DNA from: Bacillota bacterium
GTDB taxonomy: Bacteria > Bacillota > Clostridia > Saccharofermentanales > Fastidiosipilaceae
Direction: 5' to 3'
Length of the DNA: 64,000 bases
NCBI GenBank assembly: GCA_030057555.1
Contig: JASGUU010000087.1
Span: 1-64,000, forward strand
A program made the position numbers and the translations under genes. Below the pieces are notes generated by a model. It was given only the letters and a program-made list of their open reading frames with translations, ran no database searches and was not told the DNA's origin. This document shows, piece after piece, positions 57,587-64,000 of this stretch (positions are counted from its first letter, which is position 1; the number at the start of each line of letters is the position of its first letter).

Positions 57587-57616
57587 TTGACGCTGTGGAT
57601 GTGAGATTGCTATAAC
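57587..57616 (+). promoter_or_regulatory. Promoter of the amino-acid ABC transporter operon
   Basis: TTGACG (57587-57592) and TATAAC (57611-57616) are separated by 18 bp and lie about 70 nt before the ATG of the binding-protein gene. A GC-rich inverted repeat (GGCCGGCCGGCTCCGGC) follows in the leader. Confidence 0.8.
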
Positions 57617-57685
57617 GTAACGAAGCTGATACAGGCCGGCCGGCTCCGGCTGACCGGGCGCTTTCTTGCGGAGGAGGAATTGAAG

Positions 57686-58492
57686 ATGAAAAAGGGTAGA
57701 CGCATGCTGGCCCTGCTGCTGGCGCTGGTACTGGGAGCGGGTCTCGTGGCCTGTCAGAAACAGGAAGCGAAGAATGCCTTTGCGAAGCCGGAGGATCTGA
57801 AGGGCCGGCGGCTCTCGGTGCAGGCAGGTACGACGGGTCAGGATCTCGCCGAGGAGCTCAGCGGGAAGGAGAATGTCAGTGCCTTCGAGCGCTATGCCGA
57901 CGCGCTGACGGAACTCAAGCAGAAGAAGGTTGACGGCCTGGTGATGGACGGCGAGCCGGCGAAGCTGCTGGTGGCCGCGAATCCGGAGCTGGTGATTCTC
58001 GACGAGGCGCTGGCGGTCGAGGAATATGCGATTGCGGTGAAGAAGGGCAACAGCGAGCTGCTCGAGGCCATCAATGCCGTGATTGAGGAGCAGAAGGCGA
58101 GCGGCGAGATCGAGCGGAATGTGCAGGCCTATCTCGAGGATGAGGTGAAGGCGGCCGAGACGCTCGACTACAACGAGGCAGCGACCGGCGGCGAACTGCG
58201 GCTCGGGACAGAGTCGGGCTTTGCGCCCTATGAGAGCCGCATCGGCGACAGGATCGCCGGCAGCGACATCCAGCTGGGGGCGGATATCGCCCGTTCGCTG
58301 AACATGAAGCTGGTGGTGGAGGATATGGCGTTTGACGGTCTGCTGGTGGCGCTGGACAAGGGCACGATTGATCTGGTGGCGGCCGGCATGACGGTGAATG
58401 AGGAGCGCAGGCAGAGCGTCGATTTCAGTGTGCCGTATTTCAGCGCCACGCAGGTCATCATCATCCGCGCCGAGGATCTGAAAAAGCCGTGA
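57686..58492 (+). CDS. Amino-acid ABC transporter substrate-binding lipoprotein, circularly permuted
   Basis: Lipoprotein of 268 residues from the ATG at 57686 (GAGGAGG upstream). The signal peptide ends in the lipobox LVAC, Cys23. The SBP_bac_3 (GlnH-like) fold is recognisable but its halves are in reversed order. Residues 34-152 match the canonical second lobe and closing helices: EDLKGRRLSVQAGTTG, then VDGLVMDGEPAK, then VEEYAIAVKKGNSELLEAIN. Residues 170-262 match the canonical N-terminal lobe: ELRLGTESGFAPYE, then MAFDGLLVALDKGTIDLVAAGMT, then NEERRQSVDFSVPYF. The ligand residues are kept: Arg241 for the carboxylate and Asp88 for the amino group. It should bind a polar amino acid outside the membrane for the permease and ATPase encoded downstream. 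Confidence 0.9.
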   Translation: MKKGRRMLALLLALVLGAGLVACQKQEAKNAFAKPEDLKGRRLSVQAGTTGQDLAEELSGKENVSAFERYADALTELKQKKVDGLVMDGEPAKLLVAANPELVILDEALAVEEYAIAVKKGNSELLEAINAVIEEQKASGEIERNVQAYLEDEVKAAETLDYNEAATGGELRLGTESGFAPYESRIGDRIAGSDIQLGADIARSLNMKLVVEDMAFDGLLVALDKGTIDLVAAGMTVNEERRQSVDFSVPYFSATQVIIIRAEDLKKP

Positions 58493-59403
58493 CGGCGGAC
58501 GGACCGCATCAGGAGCTGCCGGGGCACAGCGTAAGCGACGCCACGGGAGTCAGCCGGCGCCCGTCCGGTACGGGTGCCGGAGCGGCGCTGTCATCCGCAG
58601 GTGCCTGGACGCGGTTTTCGCGCAGTCCGTGGTTCAATCCGCTGATGGTGACGCTGCTGGTCGCTGTGGGTGTGGTCTATTTCTTTATGACGGGTGGCGG
58701 GCCCAGGGCCAGGCTCCAGCGTCTGGCCGAGGTCTACCTGACGCAGGATCGCTGGCGCTGGCTGCTGTCGGGACTCGGTTCGACGCTGGTACTGACCCTG
58801 ATTGCGGCGGTGACCGGTGTCATGATCGGCCTCGTGCTGTCCGTGATCCGCATGGCCTGGCGGGCGGGGGCGCCGATCCCGCTGCTGAATCTCTTTGCCG
58901 AGACCTATGTGACGGTGGTGCGCGGGACGCCGGTGACGGTCCAGCTGATGATCATCTACTTTGGTTTGTTCGCGGATCTGCCGGTGAGCCGGGTGCTGGC
59001 GGCGGGCCTGGCCTTCGGGATCAACTCGGGGGCCTATGTAGCCGAGATTTTCCGTGCCGGCATCGAGTCCGTCGATGGGGGACAGATGGAGGCGGCGCGT
59101 TCACTGGGGCTGCCCTATCTGCTGGCGATGCGGAAGGTTGTGCTGCCGCAGGCGTTTCGCAACGTCCTGCCGACGCTGGTGAACGAATTCATCACGCTGC
59201 TCAAGGAGACGGCCGTCGCCGGCTACATCGCCGTCGAAGATCTGACGCGCGAGGCCAACAATATCCGTACCAAGACCTTCGACATAGGCCCTCTCTATGT
59301 GACGGCTCTGATCTATCTGGTGCTGGTGCTGCTGCTGACGCTGCTGCTGCGCCGCGTGGAAAGGAAGCTCCGTGAAGGTGATCGAAGTCAGGTCAATATC
59401 TAA
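58489..59403 (+). CDS. Amino-acid ABC transporter permease (HisM/GlnP type)
   Basis: Protein of 304 residues starting at a GTG that overlaps the stop of the binding-protein gene (GTGA). About 45 hydrophilic residues precede the first membrane helix. A distal start is possible but would remove an otherwise open, in-operon segment. Five to six membrane helices follow, with the EAA loop MEAARSLGLPYLLAMRKVVLPQAFR near residue 200, which contacts the ATPase. The permease presumably acts as a homodimer, since only one permease gene is present. Confidence 0.92.
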   Translation: MTADGPHQELPGHSVSDATGVSRRPSGTGAGAALSSAGAWTRFSRSPWFNPLMVTLLVAVGVVYFFMTGGGPRARLQRLAEVYLTQDRWRWLLSGLGSTLVLTLIAAVTGVMIGLVLSVIRMAWRAGAPIPLLNLFAETYVTVVRGTPVTVQLMIIYFGLFADLPVSRVLAAGLAFGINSGAYVAEIFRAGIESVDGGQMEAARSLGLPYLLAMRKVVLPQAFRNVLPTLVNEFITLLKETAVAGYIAVEDLTREANNIRTKTFDIGPLYVTALIYLVLVLLLTLLLRRVERKLREGDRSQVNI

Positions 59404-60118
59404 GGCCTACGGCGACAACCTCGTGCTGGATGAGGTGTCGCTCGAAGTCGGGCGCGGCGAGACGATTGCGATCATCGGACCGTCGGGTTCGGGGAAGAGC
59501 ACGCTGCTGCGCTGCATGAACCGGCTCGAGGAGGTCGACAGCGGAGAGATTTTTATCGACGGCGAGGCGATCACCGGGCGGGGGGGCAGGCGGCTGGATC
59601 TGGTGCGGCGGCGCATGGGCATGGTGTTCCAGCAGTTCAACCTGTTTCCGCACCTGACGGTGGCCGGAAACATCACGCTGGCGCCGGTGAGTCTGCGGAT
59701 GATGCGGCCGGCAGCGGCGCGCGAGCGGGCGCGGGAGCTGCTGCGGCAGGTCGGGCTCGAGGAGAAGCTCGACAGCTGGCCGGATCAGCTGTCAGGTGGC
59801 CAGAAGCAGCGGGTGGCCATCGCGCGGGCGCTGGCGATGGATCCCGAGGTCATGCTCTTTGACGAGCCGACTTCGGCGCTCGACCCGGAGATGGTGGGCG
59901 AGGTGCTGCGTGTGATGCGCGATCTCTCCGAAGCCGGCATGACGATGCTGGTGGTCAGCCACGAGCTCGCCTTTGTGCGGCAGGCGGCGACGCGGGTGCT
60001 GTTTATGGATGCGGGGAAGCTGGCGGTGGATCTGCCGCCGGCCGAATTGTTCGACCGGCCGCCGAATCAGCGCATCCGCGATTTTCTGGACGCCGTGCAG
60101 CAGAAGGACGCGGTCTAG
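59372..60118 (+). CDS. Amino-acid ABC transporter ATPase (GlnQ/HisP type)
   Basis: Protein of 248 residues from a GTG start that overlaps the permease gene by 32 nt. Walker A is GPSGSGKST near residue 33, signature LSGGQKQR near 140, Walker B VMLFDEPTSALDPEMVGEV near 161, and the H-loop His in VVSHELAF. It energises uptake through the adjacent permease. A hairpin with T-tract follows the stop. Confidence 0.96.
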   Translation: MKVIEVRSISKAYGDNLVLDEVSLEVGRGETIAIIGPSGSGKSTLLRCMNRLEEVDSGEIFIDGEAITGRGGRRLDLVRRRMGMVFQQFNLFPHLTVAGNITLAPVSLRMMRPAAARERARELLRQVGLEEKLDSWPDQLSGGQKQRVAIARALAMDPEVMLFDEPTSALDPEMVGEVLRVMRDLSEAGMTMLVVSHELAFVRQAATRVLFMDAGKLAVDLPPAELFDRPPNQRIRDFLDAVQQKDAV

Positions 60119-60190
60119 GCAGCAGCGCCACCGTGCGGTGACCGGCAGAGCGAGGTCCTTCGTTGTCAAAAAACCGGGTTGTGAACAGAG

Positions 60191-60214
60191 CGGTGCATAA
60201 AAATGCACCGTTTT
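60191..60214 (+). terminator. Terminator of the ABC transporter operon
   Basis: CGGTGCAT-AAAA-ATGCACCG forms a perfect 8-bp stem with a 4-nt loop, followed by TTTT. The same hairpin is the closing structure of the repeated element described at 60192-60287 on the other strand. Confidence 0.75.
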
Positions 60215-60287
60215 GCATAGACGCTGCGTTATATTCATCTACTTGCATATTTATGCAGAGAAAGTGACAAAACACGGCTTTTTGACA
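60192..60287 (-). repeat. Conserved AT-rich tail of the 60-bp-array element, copy B
   Basis: Read on the minus strand this matches 34847-34941: TGTCAAAAA-N6-TTTTGTC, the TGCATA/TATGCA palindrome (60244-60257) 30 nt from the start, TATGCAAA, and a closing GGTGCAT/ATGCACC hairpin. Copy A has GCGCAT/ATGCGC instead, so a C-G pair has become T-A on both sides. It lies between the convergent transporter and VanZ-like genes. Confidence 0.75.
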
Positions 60288-60309
60288 CCTCCATGTGTCG
60301 CTGAACAAG

Positions 60310-60359
60310 TGAGCATTCGTTTCTGCCCCGGATTTGGGGCAGCAGCGTCTTTTTTGACC
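60310..60359 (-). repeat. Single diverged 60-bp-array unit
   Basis: On the minus strand GGTCAAAAAAGACGC is followed by TGCCCC-aaatcc-GGGGCAG and AAACG. This lines up with one unit of the array at 34531-34740 (GGACAAAAATGACGC, TGCCC, GGGGCAG, GAGCG). It is immediately upstream of tail copy B, so the element here has one unit where the other locus has nearly four. Confidence 0.7.
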
Positions 60360-60381
60360 ATCGCAGTTCCCGAACGCCCGC

Positions 60382-61071
60382 CTATGTTTTGCGACGGCGC
60401 AGCAGGCGATAGATCACACTCACGAGCCAGCAGACCAGCAGCATCAGCAGGCCGCCGGTGGAGTTCAGCAGCAGATCATTGATGTCGACGATGCGCCAAC
60501 AGCTCCCGCTGAGCATGTTGATGGCAAGCTGGCCGAGCTCGATCAGCATGCTGATGAGAATAATGGTGCTCTGAACAATCACGATACGATCGCCGAGACC
60601 GGTGAGGATGCCGCCGCTTCTGCGCCGGCGGGACCGGGGCTTTGCCCAGCGCCACCAGGCGGCGGCGAGCCAGAACAGCAGGGCGGCGGGCATCAGCAGG
60701 ACGAGATTGCCCACCTGATTGATCAGAAAGGTGCGCATGGGCGCCGCGTTGCCCCGGGCGAGCTCGGAGTTCGAGAGTGTCCAGGAATGGAGGAGTGATG
60801 TGAAAGGGCGCAGGACGATGGCGCCGGCCTCGTACAGTTCCGCGAGGCTGGCTCGGCTGCGGCCGAAGGCCGGCAGTGGGAAAAAGACGGCGGCGGCGAG
60901 GGTGACGAGGTAGAAGGCGGCGAGAGCGGCCAGCACGGCAGCGCAGAGGCGCTGCTTCCGGACCAGGCGGCCGGAGCGTGAACGCCCGGGGAGACAGGCC
61001 AGAGCGAAGGCCAGTACGGCGGCAATCAGGGCAGGGGGCAGCCAGCTGCGCCAGAATGTGAATAATCGCAT
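60382..61071 (-). CDS. VanZ-like membrane protein
   Basis: Protein of 229 residues with about five hydrophobic segments. The VanZ-family blocks ALFWLAAAWW, STIILISMLIELGQL and WRIVDINDLLLNSTGGLLM are visible. The glutamate in IELGQ and the DINDLLLN motif are the best-conserved features. In enterococci VanZ confers low-level teicoplanin resistance. Most chromosomal homologues have no proven role. It has no operon partner: the plus-strand genes on either side are convergent and divergent. Confidence 0.88.
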   Translation of the reverse strand: MRLFTFWRSWLPPALIAAVLAFALACLPGRSRSGRLVRKQRLCAAVLAALAAFYLVTLAAAVFFPLPAFGRSRASLAELYEAGAIVLRPFTSLLHSWTLSNSELARGNAAPMRTFLINQVGNLVLLMPAALLFWLAAAWWRWAKPRSRRRRSGGILTGLGDRIVIVQSTIILISMLIELGQLAINMLSGSCWRIVDINDLLLNSTGGLLMLLVCWLVSVIYRLLRRRKT

Positions 61072-61165
61072 GAGGCCATGATAGCAGGTGGGAAGGAGAG
61101 TCTGGTGTCAGAAAAGATGCGCAAACTGTAAGAATGACGTAGCATTCTCTTGATGATTAAAATGG

Positions 61166-61171
61166 TATAAT
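61166..61171 (+). promoter_or_regulatory. Extended -10 promoter for the phospholipase C-like gene
   Basis: TATAAT preceded by TGG (extended -10) in an AT-rich window. The -35 is weak. The transcript would have a leader of about 90 nt with a small GCCC/GGGC hairpin near 61212-61222 and no recognised riboswitch. Confidence 0.6.
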
Positions 61172-61265
61172 CGCCGCAGATTTGACATATAGAGACGAAA
61201 TAACTCCGCCCTGAGGGGCAGTTGGAACAGCCGTATCCGACATAAAAGAAAGTTTTGATTTATAT

Positions 61266-61874
61266 ATGAATGTACAGTCCCACTGGTACATGTCGAAGCT
61301 GATCATCCGTGAAGTCAACCGGCGCCTGCCGATTCACATCTCCGAGACGGCTTTTGTGGCCGGATCGATTCTCGCCGACTACAGCCTGATCACGCTGCGT
61401 CACAAACATCTGACGACCAGATCGCTCGACTTTATCAAAGAGAACATCCACTTTATGACGACGGTCGGTCCGGAGTTTGAGATTCTGGCCGACAACTATC
61501 TCGTTGCCTATCACCTGGGTATCATTACGCACTATATCTGCGATTTCTTCTGTGAGGCGCACAGCGGCGAGACCTTTGGCAATACGCGTGAGCATATGCA
61601 GTATGAGGATTTCCTCGACAACTACCGCTATACCCATGCGGAGCAGCTGGCCAGGCTCGAATGGTCCCAGGATATTTCGCCGATGCGCAGCCCTGAGGAG
61701 ATCAACGATTTTCTCGACAGTGAGCTCGCCGCCTACCGCAGTCAGGGACAGTCGGTGCGCCGGGATCTGGAGCTCGCGATAGGCAATTCCATAGCCATCC
61801 TGTATTCCATGGCCGTGATCCGCCTGACGCAGATGGAACTGCTGCCGTCGGCGGTGGTGGTGACCAGCCGCTAG
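61266..61874 (+). CDS. Zinc-dependent phospholipase C-like family protein
   Basis: Protein of 202 residues without a signal peptide. The His/Asp metal-ligand pattern of the PF00882 group is spread along it: H6 in VQSHWY, H24 in PIHISE, the GSILADYS Asp, HHLG-type segments near residue 83 (AYHLGIITHYICDFFCEAHS) and a later EHMQYE. This intracellular short form is common in Bacillota, usually annotated as zinc-dependent phospholipase C family, with no demonstrated substrate. No clear Shine-Dalgarno is seen before the ATG (GAAAG only). The following 125 nt to the sulfatase stop contain no gene. Confidence 0.82.
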   Translation: MNVQSHWYMSKLIIREVNRRLPIHISETAFVAGSILADYSLITLRHKHLTTRSLDFIKENIHFMTTVGPEFEILADNYLVAYHLGIITHYICDFFCEAHSGETFGNTREHMQYEDFLDNYRYTHAEQLARLEWSQDISPMRSPEEINDFLDSELAAYRSQGQSVRRDLELAIGNSIAILYSMAVIRLTQMELLPSAVVVTSR

Positions 61875-61998
61875 AGGCACATCGCCGCGGCCCTGAGAAC
61901 AGCCGGGTGTACCGGCTGTTTTTACGCACTACAAGCTGGAATGGGCTCTGCATGCCGGGGTGGGCTTTGGGGCCGCCCTGTATTTTCGTGCCTTCTGT

Positions 61999-63528
61999 CT
62001 ACCTGTTCCGGGCCGGCGGCGGAGGCCAGTGTCCGCCGCGTTGGCCGGACAGTCTGTAGTTGCGGTCCGGGGGCAGCATGGCAGGTGCCTCATAGCCCAC
62101 GAGACTGCCGCCTGAGATCCAGTTCCGGTCATCGCCGTAGAGGGCGTCCATGAGTTCCCGCGTCAGCCGCTCAAGTACGGGAGCGAGTGTCGGATCTCCT
62201 GCCGCGGCGGCAGCGAAGAGATCCTGCCTGTCGCAGGGATCGGCGACGACGTCGAAGAGCTGGCGGCGATTGCCGCAGGGATAGTAGATCAGCTTGTGCC
62301 GGCCGTCGGTGACCATGCGGGTGGCCGTGAGATCATCGGAGATCTCACCGTAGACCAGCGTACGTGACTGTGAGGCGAAGAGGCTGACGCCGTCGACGCT
62401 GTCGGGGATCGGCAGCTCGCAGAGATCGAGCAGGGTGGGCATCAGATCCTCGAGGCAGCCGAGGCGGGCGGAGCTCTCCCCGATGCCGGGGGCGAGGCGG
62501 GCCAGCATGGGTCCCGAGAGTATGAGCGGAATGTGGGCCGCGTTCTGGTAGAAGCTGCGCTTGGCCACCATGCCGTGGTCGAAGAGCATGTCCCCATGAT
62601 CCGACGTGAACACGATGATGGTGTTGTCGAGCCAGCCGTGCTCGCCGAGGCTCCCGATCACGCGGCGCAGCTGGTGGTCGATCAGGGTGCACTGGGCATA
62701 GAAGGCGCGGCGGGCCTGACGGATGTCGTCGGCCGAATAGCCGGCGGCGGCCCGGCCGAGCAGCCGCAGCGCCGTGTCGTCGCCGGCTGCCTCGTCGTCC
62801 CGGGCTGCACGGCGCGACCAGTCGCCCCAGACGGGCTCCGGGATCTCGACATCGCGGTAGAGATCGAGATAGGAAGAGAGCGGCACGAGCGGGGGGTGCG
62901 GATAGGCGTAGGAGAGATAGAGCAGGGCGGGGCGCGTGGGATCGAGGCGCTGGATGATGCGGATCATCTGGTTCGTGGTCCAGACCGTGCCGTGCGCCTC
63001 CTCGGGCAGATGCCAGGGACGCGTCTCGTAGGAGTTGTTCGCGAGGCCGTGGTCGAATTCGCGGCCGGCGAGGCCCTGTTCGCCGAGCCAGATTTGATAG
63101 TCGTCGACGACGCCGAACTGATAGCGGCCCTCCTCGAGCAGCACGACGTCATCGAAGCCGATGCGGCTGCGCTGCGGATAGACGTGGAGCTTTCCGGCCG
63201 CCCAGGTCTGGTAGCCGGCCGAACCAAAGCACTCGGCAAGAGTCGGCAGCGCCGGCATCGGCAGGCGCTCGAGGTAGACGCGGTCGCCGTGCATGCGCGG
63301 CGTGGTGCCGGTCATCAGTGAGCGGCGCGCCGGGATGCAGACGGGGCAGCTCGAATAGAATTGCGTGAAGCGGATGCCGTCCCGGGCCAGACGGTCGAGC
63401 GTGGGGGTCTTGATCGCCGGATGACCGGCCACCCGCAGCAGGTCGGCCGTCCAGTGGTCGACCGTAACGAGCAGTACGTTCGGCCGCTCCGGGCGTTCAA
63501 AGGGTCGCAGATCGAGATGACTGGGCAT
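61999..63528 (-). CDS. Sulfatase (alkaline phosphatase superfamily), Cys-type
   Basis: Protein of 509 residues from the ATG at 63528 (GGAGGT seven bases upstream). The longer in-frame start at 63648 crosses the intergenic region. Type I sulfatase motifs are present: metal-binding VTVDHW near residue 22, the modification motif C64-I-P-A-R followed by RSLMTG, TSDHGDML near 330 and a C-terminal substrate subdomain. Cys64 must be oxidised to formylglycine, which in anaerobes is done by a radical SAM maturase not encoded here. No signal peptide is visible, so it is probably cytoplasmic, acting on imported sulfated or phosphonate-type esters. Confidence 0.9.
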   Translation of the reverse strand: MPSHLDLRPFERPERPNVLLVTVDHWTADLLRVAGHPAIKTPTLDRLARDGIRFTQFYSSCPVCIPARRSLMTGTTPRMHGDRVYLERLPMPALPTLAECFGSAGYQTWAAGKLHVYPQRSRIGFDDVVLLEEGRYQFGVVDDYQIWLGEQGLAGREFDHGLANNSYETRPWHLPEEAHGTVWTTNQMIRIIQRLDPTRPALLYLSYAYPHPPLVPLSSYLDLYRDVEIPEPVWGDWSRRAARDDEAAGDDTALRLLGRAAAGYSADDIRQARRAFYAQCTLIDHQLRRVIGSLGEHGWLDNTIIVFTSDHGDMLFDHGMVAKRSFYQNAAHIPLILSGPMLARLAPGIGESSARLGCLEDLMPTLLDLCELPIPDSVDGVSLFASQSRTLVYGEISDDLTATRMVTDGRHKLIYYPCGNRRQLFDVVADPCDRQDLFAAAAAGDPTLAPVLERLTRELMDALYGDDRNWISGGSLVGYEAPAMLPPDRNYRLSGQRGGHWPPPPARNR

Positions 63529-63632
63529 GCCTGGTACCTCCGTCACGCATGGAATTAACGATACTATACCGGACGGCGGGGCTGAATTTATGTCAGAATC
63601 AGAAGTGAGACATCGCAGAGGAGGTGCAGAAG

Positions 63633-64000
63633 ATGGCGAAACTGGCATGGATAGGTACGGGTGTGATGGGCCGCCACATGGCGGGACATCTGGCGGCGGC
63701 GGGGCATGAGCTCCGGCTCTACAACCGCAGTCCGGAGAAGGCCGAGGCAGCGGCGGCAGCGATTACGGCTGCGGGTGGTCTGGGCAAAGCCTGCCCCACG
63801 ATCGCGGCGGCCGTCGCCGGCTGTGACGCCGTCTTTGTGATGGTCGGACTGCCGTCGGATGTGGCGGAGGTCTTCCGCGGACCGGAGGGCATTCTGGCCC
63901 GGGCGCCCAGGGGCTCGCTCGCCGTCGACATGACGACCTCGTCGCCTGAGCTCGCCGCCGAACTCTACCGCGAGGGCAAAGAGCGCGGCATCCGCGTCCT
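63633..64000 (+). CDS. NAD(P)-binding beta-hydroxyacid dehydrogenase, 3'-truncated by window end
   Basis: The first 122 residues are visible, from an ATG with GGAGGTG upstream. The Rossmann fold opens KLAWIGTGVMGRHMAGHLAAAGH, the signature of the 3-hydroxyisobutyrate / 6-phosphogluconate dehydrogenase-like family. VFVMVGLPSDVAEVF and VDMTTSSPELAAEL (the substrate-binding DMTTSSP block) follow. It probably oxidises a small beta-hydroxyacid such as 2-hydroxy-3-oxopropionate. It is divergent from the sulfatase across about 104 nt. Confidence 0.9.
   Translation, partial: MAKLAWIGTGVMGRHMAGHLAAAGHELRLYNRSPEKAEAAAAAITAAGGLGKACPTIAAAVAGCDAVFVMVGLPSDVAEVFRGPEGILARAPRGSLAVDMTTSSPELAAELYREGKERGIRV

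Overview
The window carries a bacterial replication-origin region from a GC-rich (by eye about 60%) Gram-positive bacterium, most likely a high-GC member of the Bacillota (Clostridia-like). The reasons are the order dnaA-dnaN-recF-remB(yaaB)-gyrB, the parA/parB pair with two perfect parS sites, a PrsA-type foldase, a DUF368 transporter, and a FeoA-FeoA-FeoB locus with a FeoB-associated Cys-rich peptide. The species cannot be named from sequence alone. Nearly all core genes left of dnaA lie on the minus strand, so they run co-directionally with a fork leaving an origin at about 54.8-56.7 kb. The strand preference changes just right of dnaA.

Layout. 0-0.8 kb: the 3' end of a group II intron inserted in a 71-bp tandem repeat array, followed by a conserved noncoding tail. 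0.8-3.7 kb: ydcF-like gene and transketolase (+). 3.8-10.7 kb: a tight minus-strand operon, degenerate Nudix - yigZ - NYN/OST-HTH - DUF368 - malQ - secD - secF. 10.9-16.0 kb: a less GC-rich accessory stretch with a GyrI-like protein, an alpha/beta hydrolase, a second copy of the 71-bp array plus tail, small membrane proteins and lipoproteins, a lone SUKH protein, an FMN-binding protein and a MarR regulator with an obvious operator. 16.2-20.6 kb: an MsbA-type exporter overlapping the 3' end of lon. 20.7-25.4 kb: the str operon (rpsL-rpsG-fusA-tuf) with promoter, leader hairpin and terminator. 25.6-28.9 kb: iron uptake (feo) with two identical-half-site palindromes. 28.9-31.3 kb: a PocR-AraC regulator divergent from a UroD/MtaA-like methyltransferase. 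31.5-35 kb: serS, then an IS3-family element inserted at a 60-bp tandem array. 35-44.4 kb: an MFS transporter, rpoC and rpoB. 44.8-56.6 kb: prsA, parB, parA, an MFS gene where gyrA would be expected, gyrB, remB, recF, dnaN, oriC and dnaA. 56.8-64 kb: an esterase, a polar amino-acid ABC transporter operon, VanZ-like protein, a zinc-dependent phospholipase C-like protein, a sulfatase and a truncated NAD-binding dehydrogenase.

Most notable points. (1) The substrate-binding protein of the amino-acid ABC transporter is circularly permuted: the canonical second lobe comes first and the canonical N-terminal lobe last. (2) There are two separate families of intergenic elements. Each has a hairpin-bearing tandem array (period exactly 71 bp or 60 bp) plus a conserved tail of about 95-125 nt, and each occurs twice in the window with compensatory base changes in its hairpins. 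Each array adjoins a different mobile element (group II intron, IS3). (3) DnaA has substitutions in its box-reading motif, matching an origin whose boxes keep only the TCCACA core.

No tRNA, rRNA or CRISPR array was seen.
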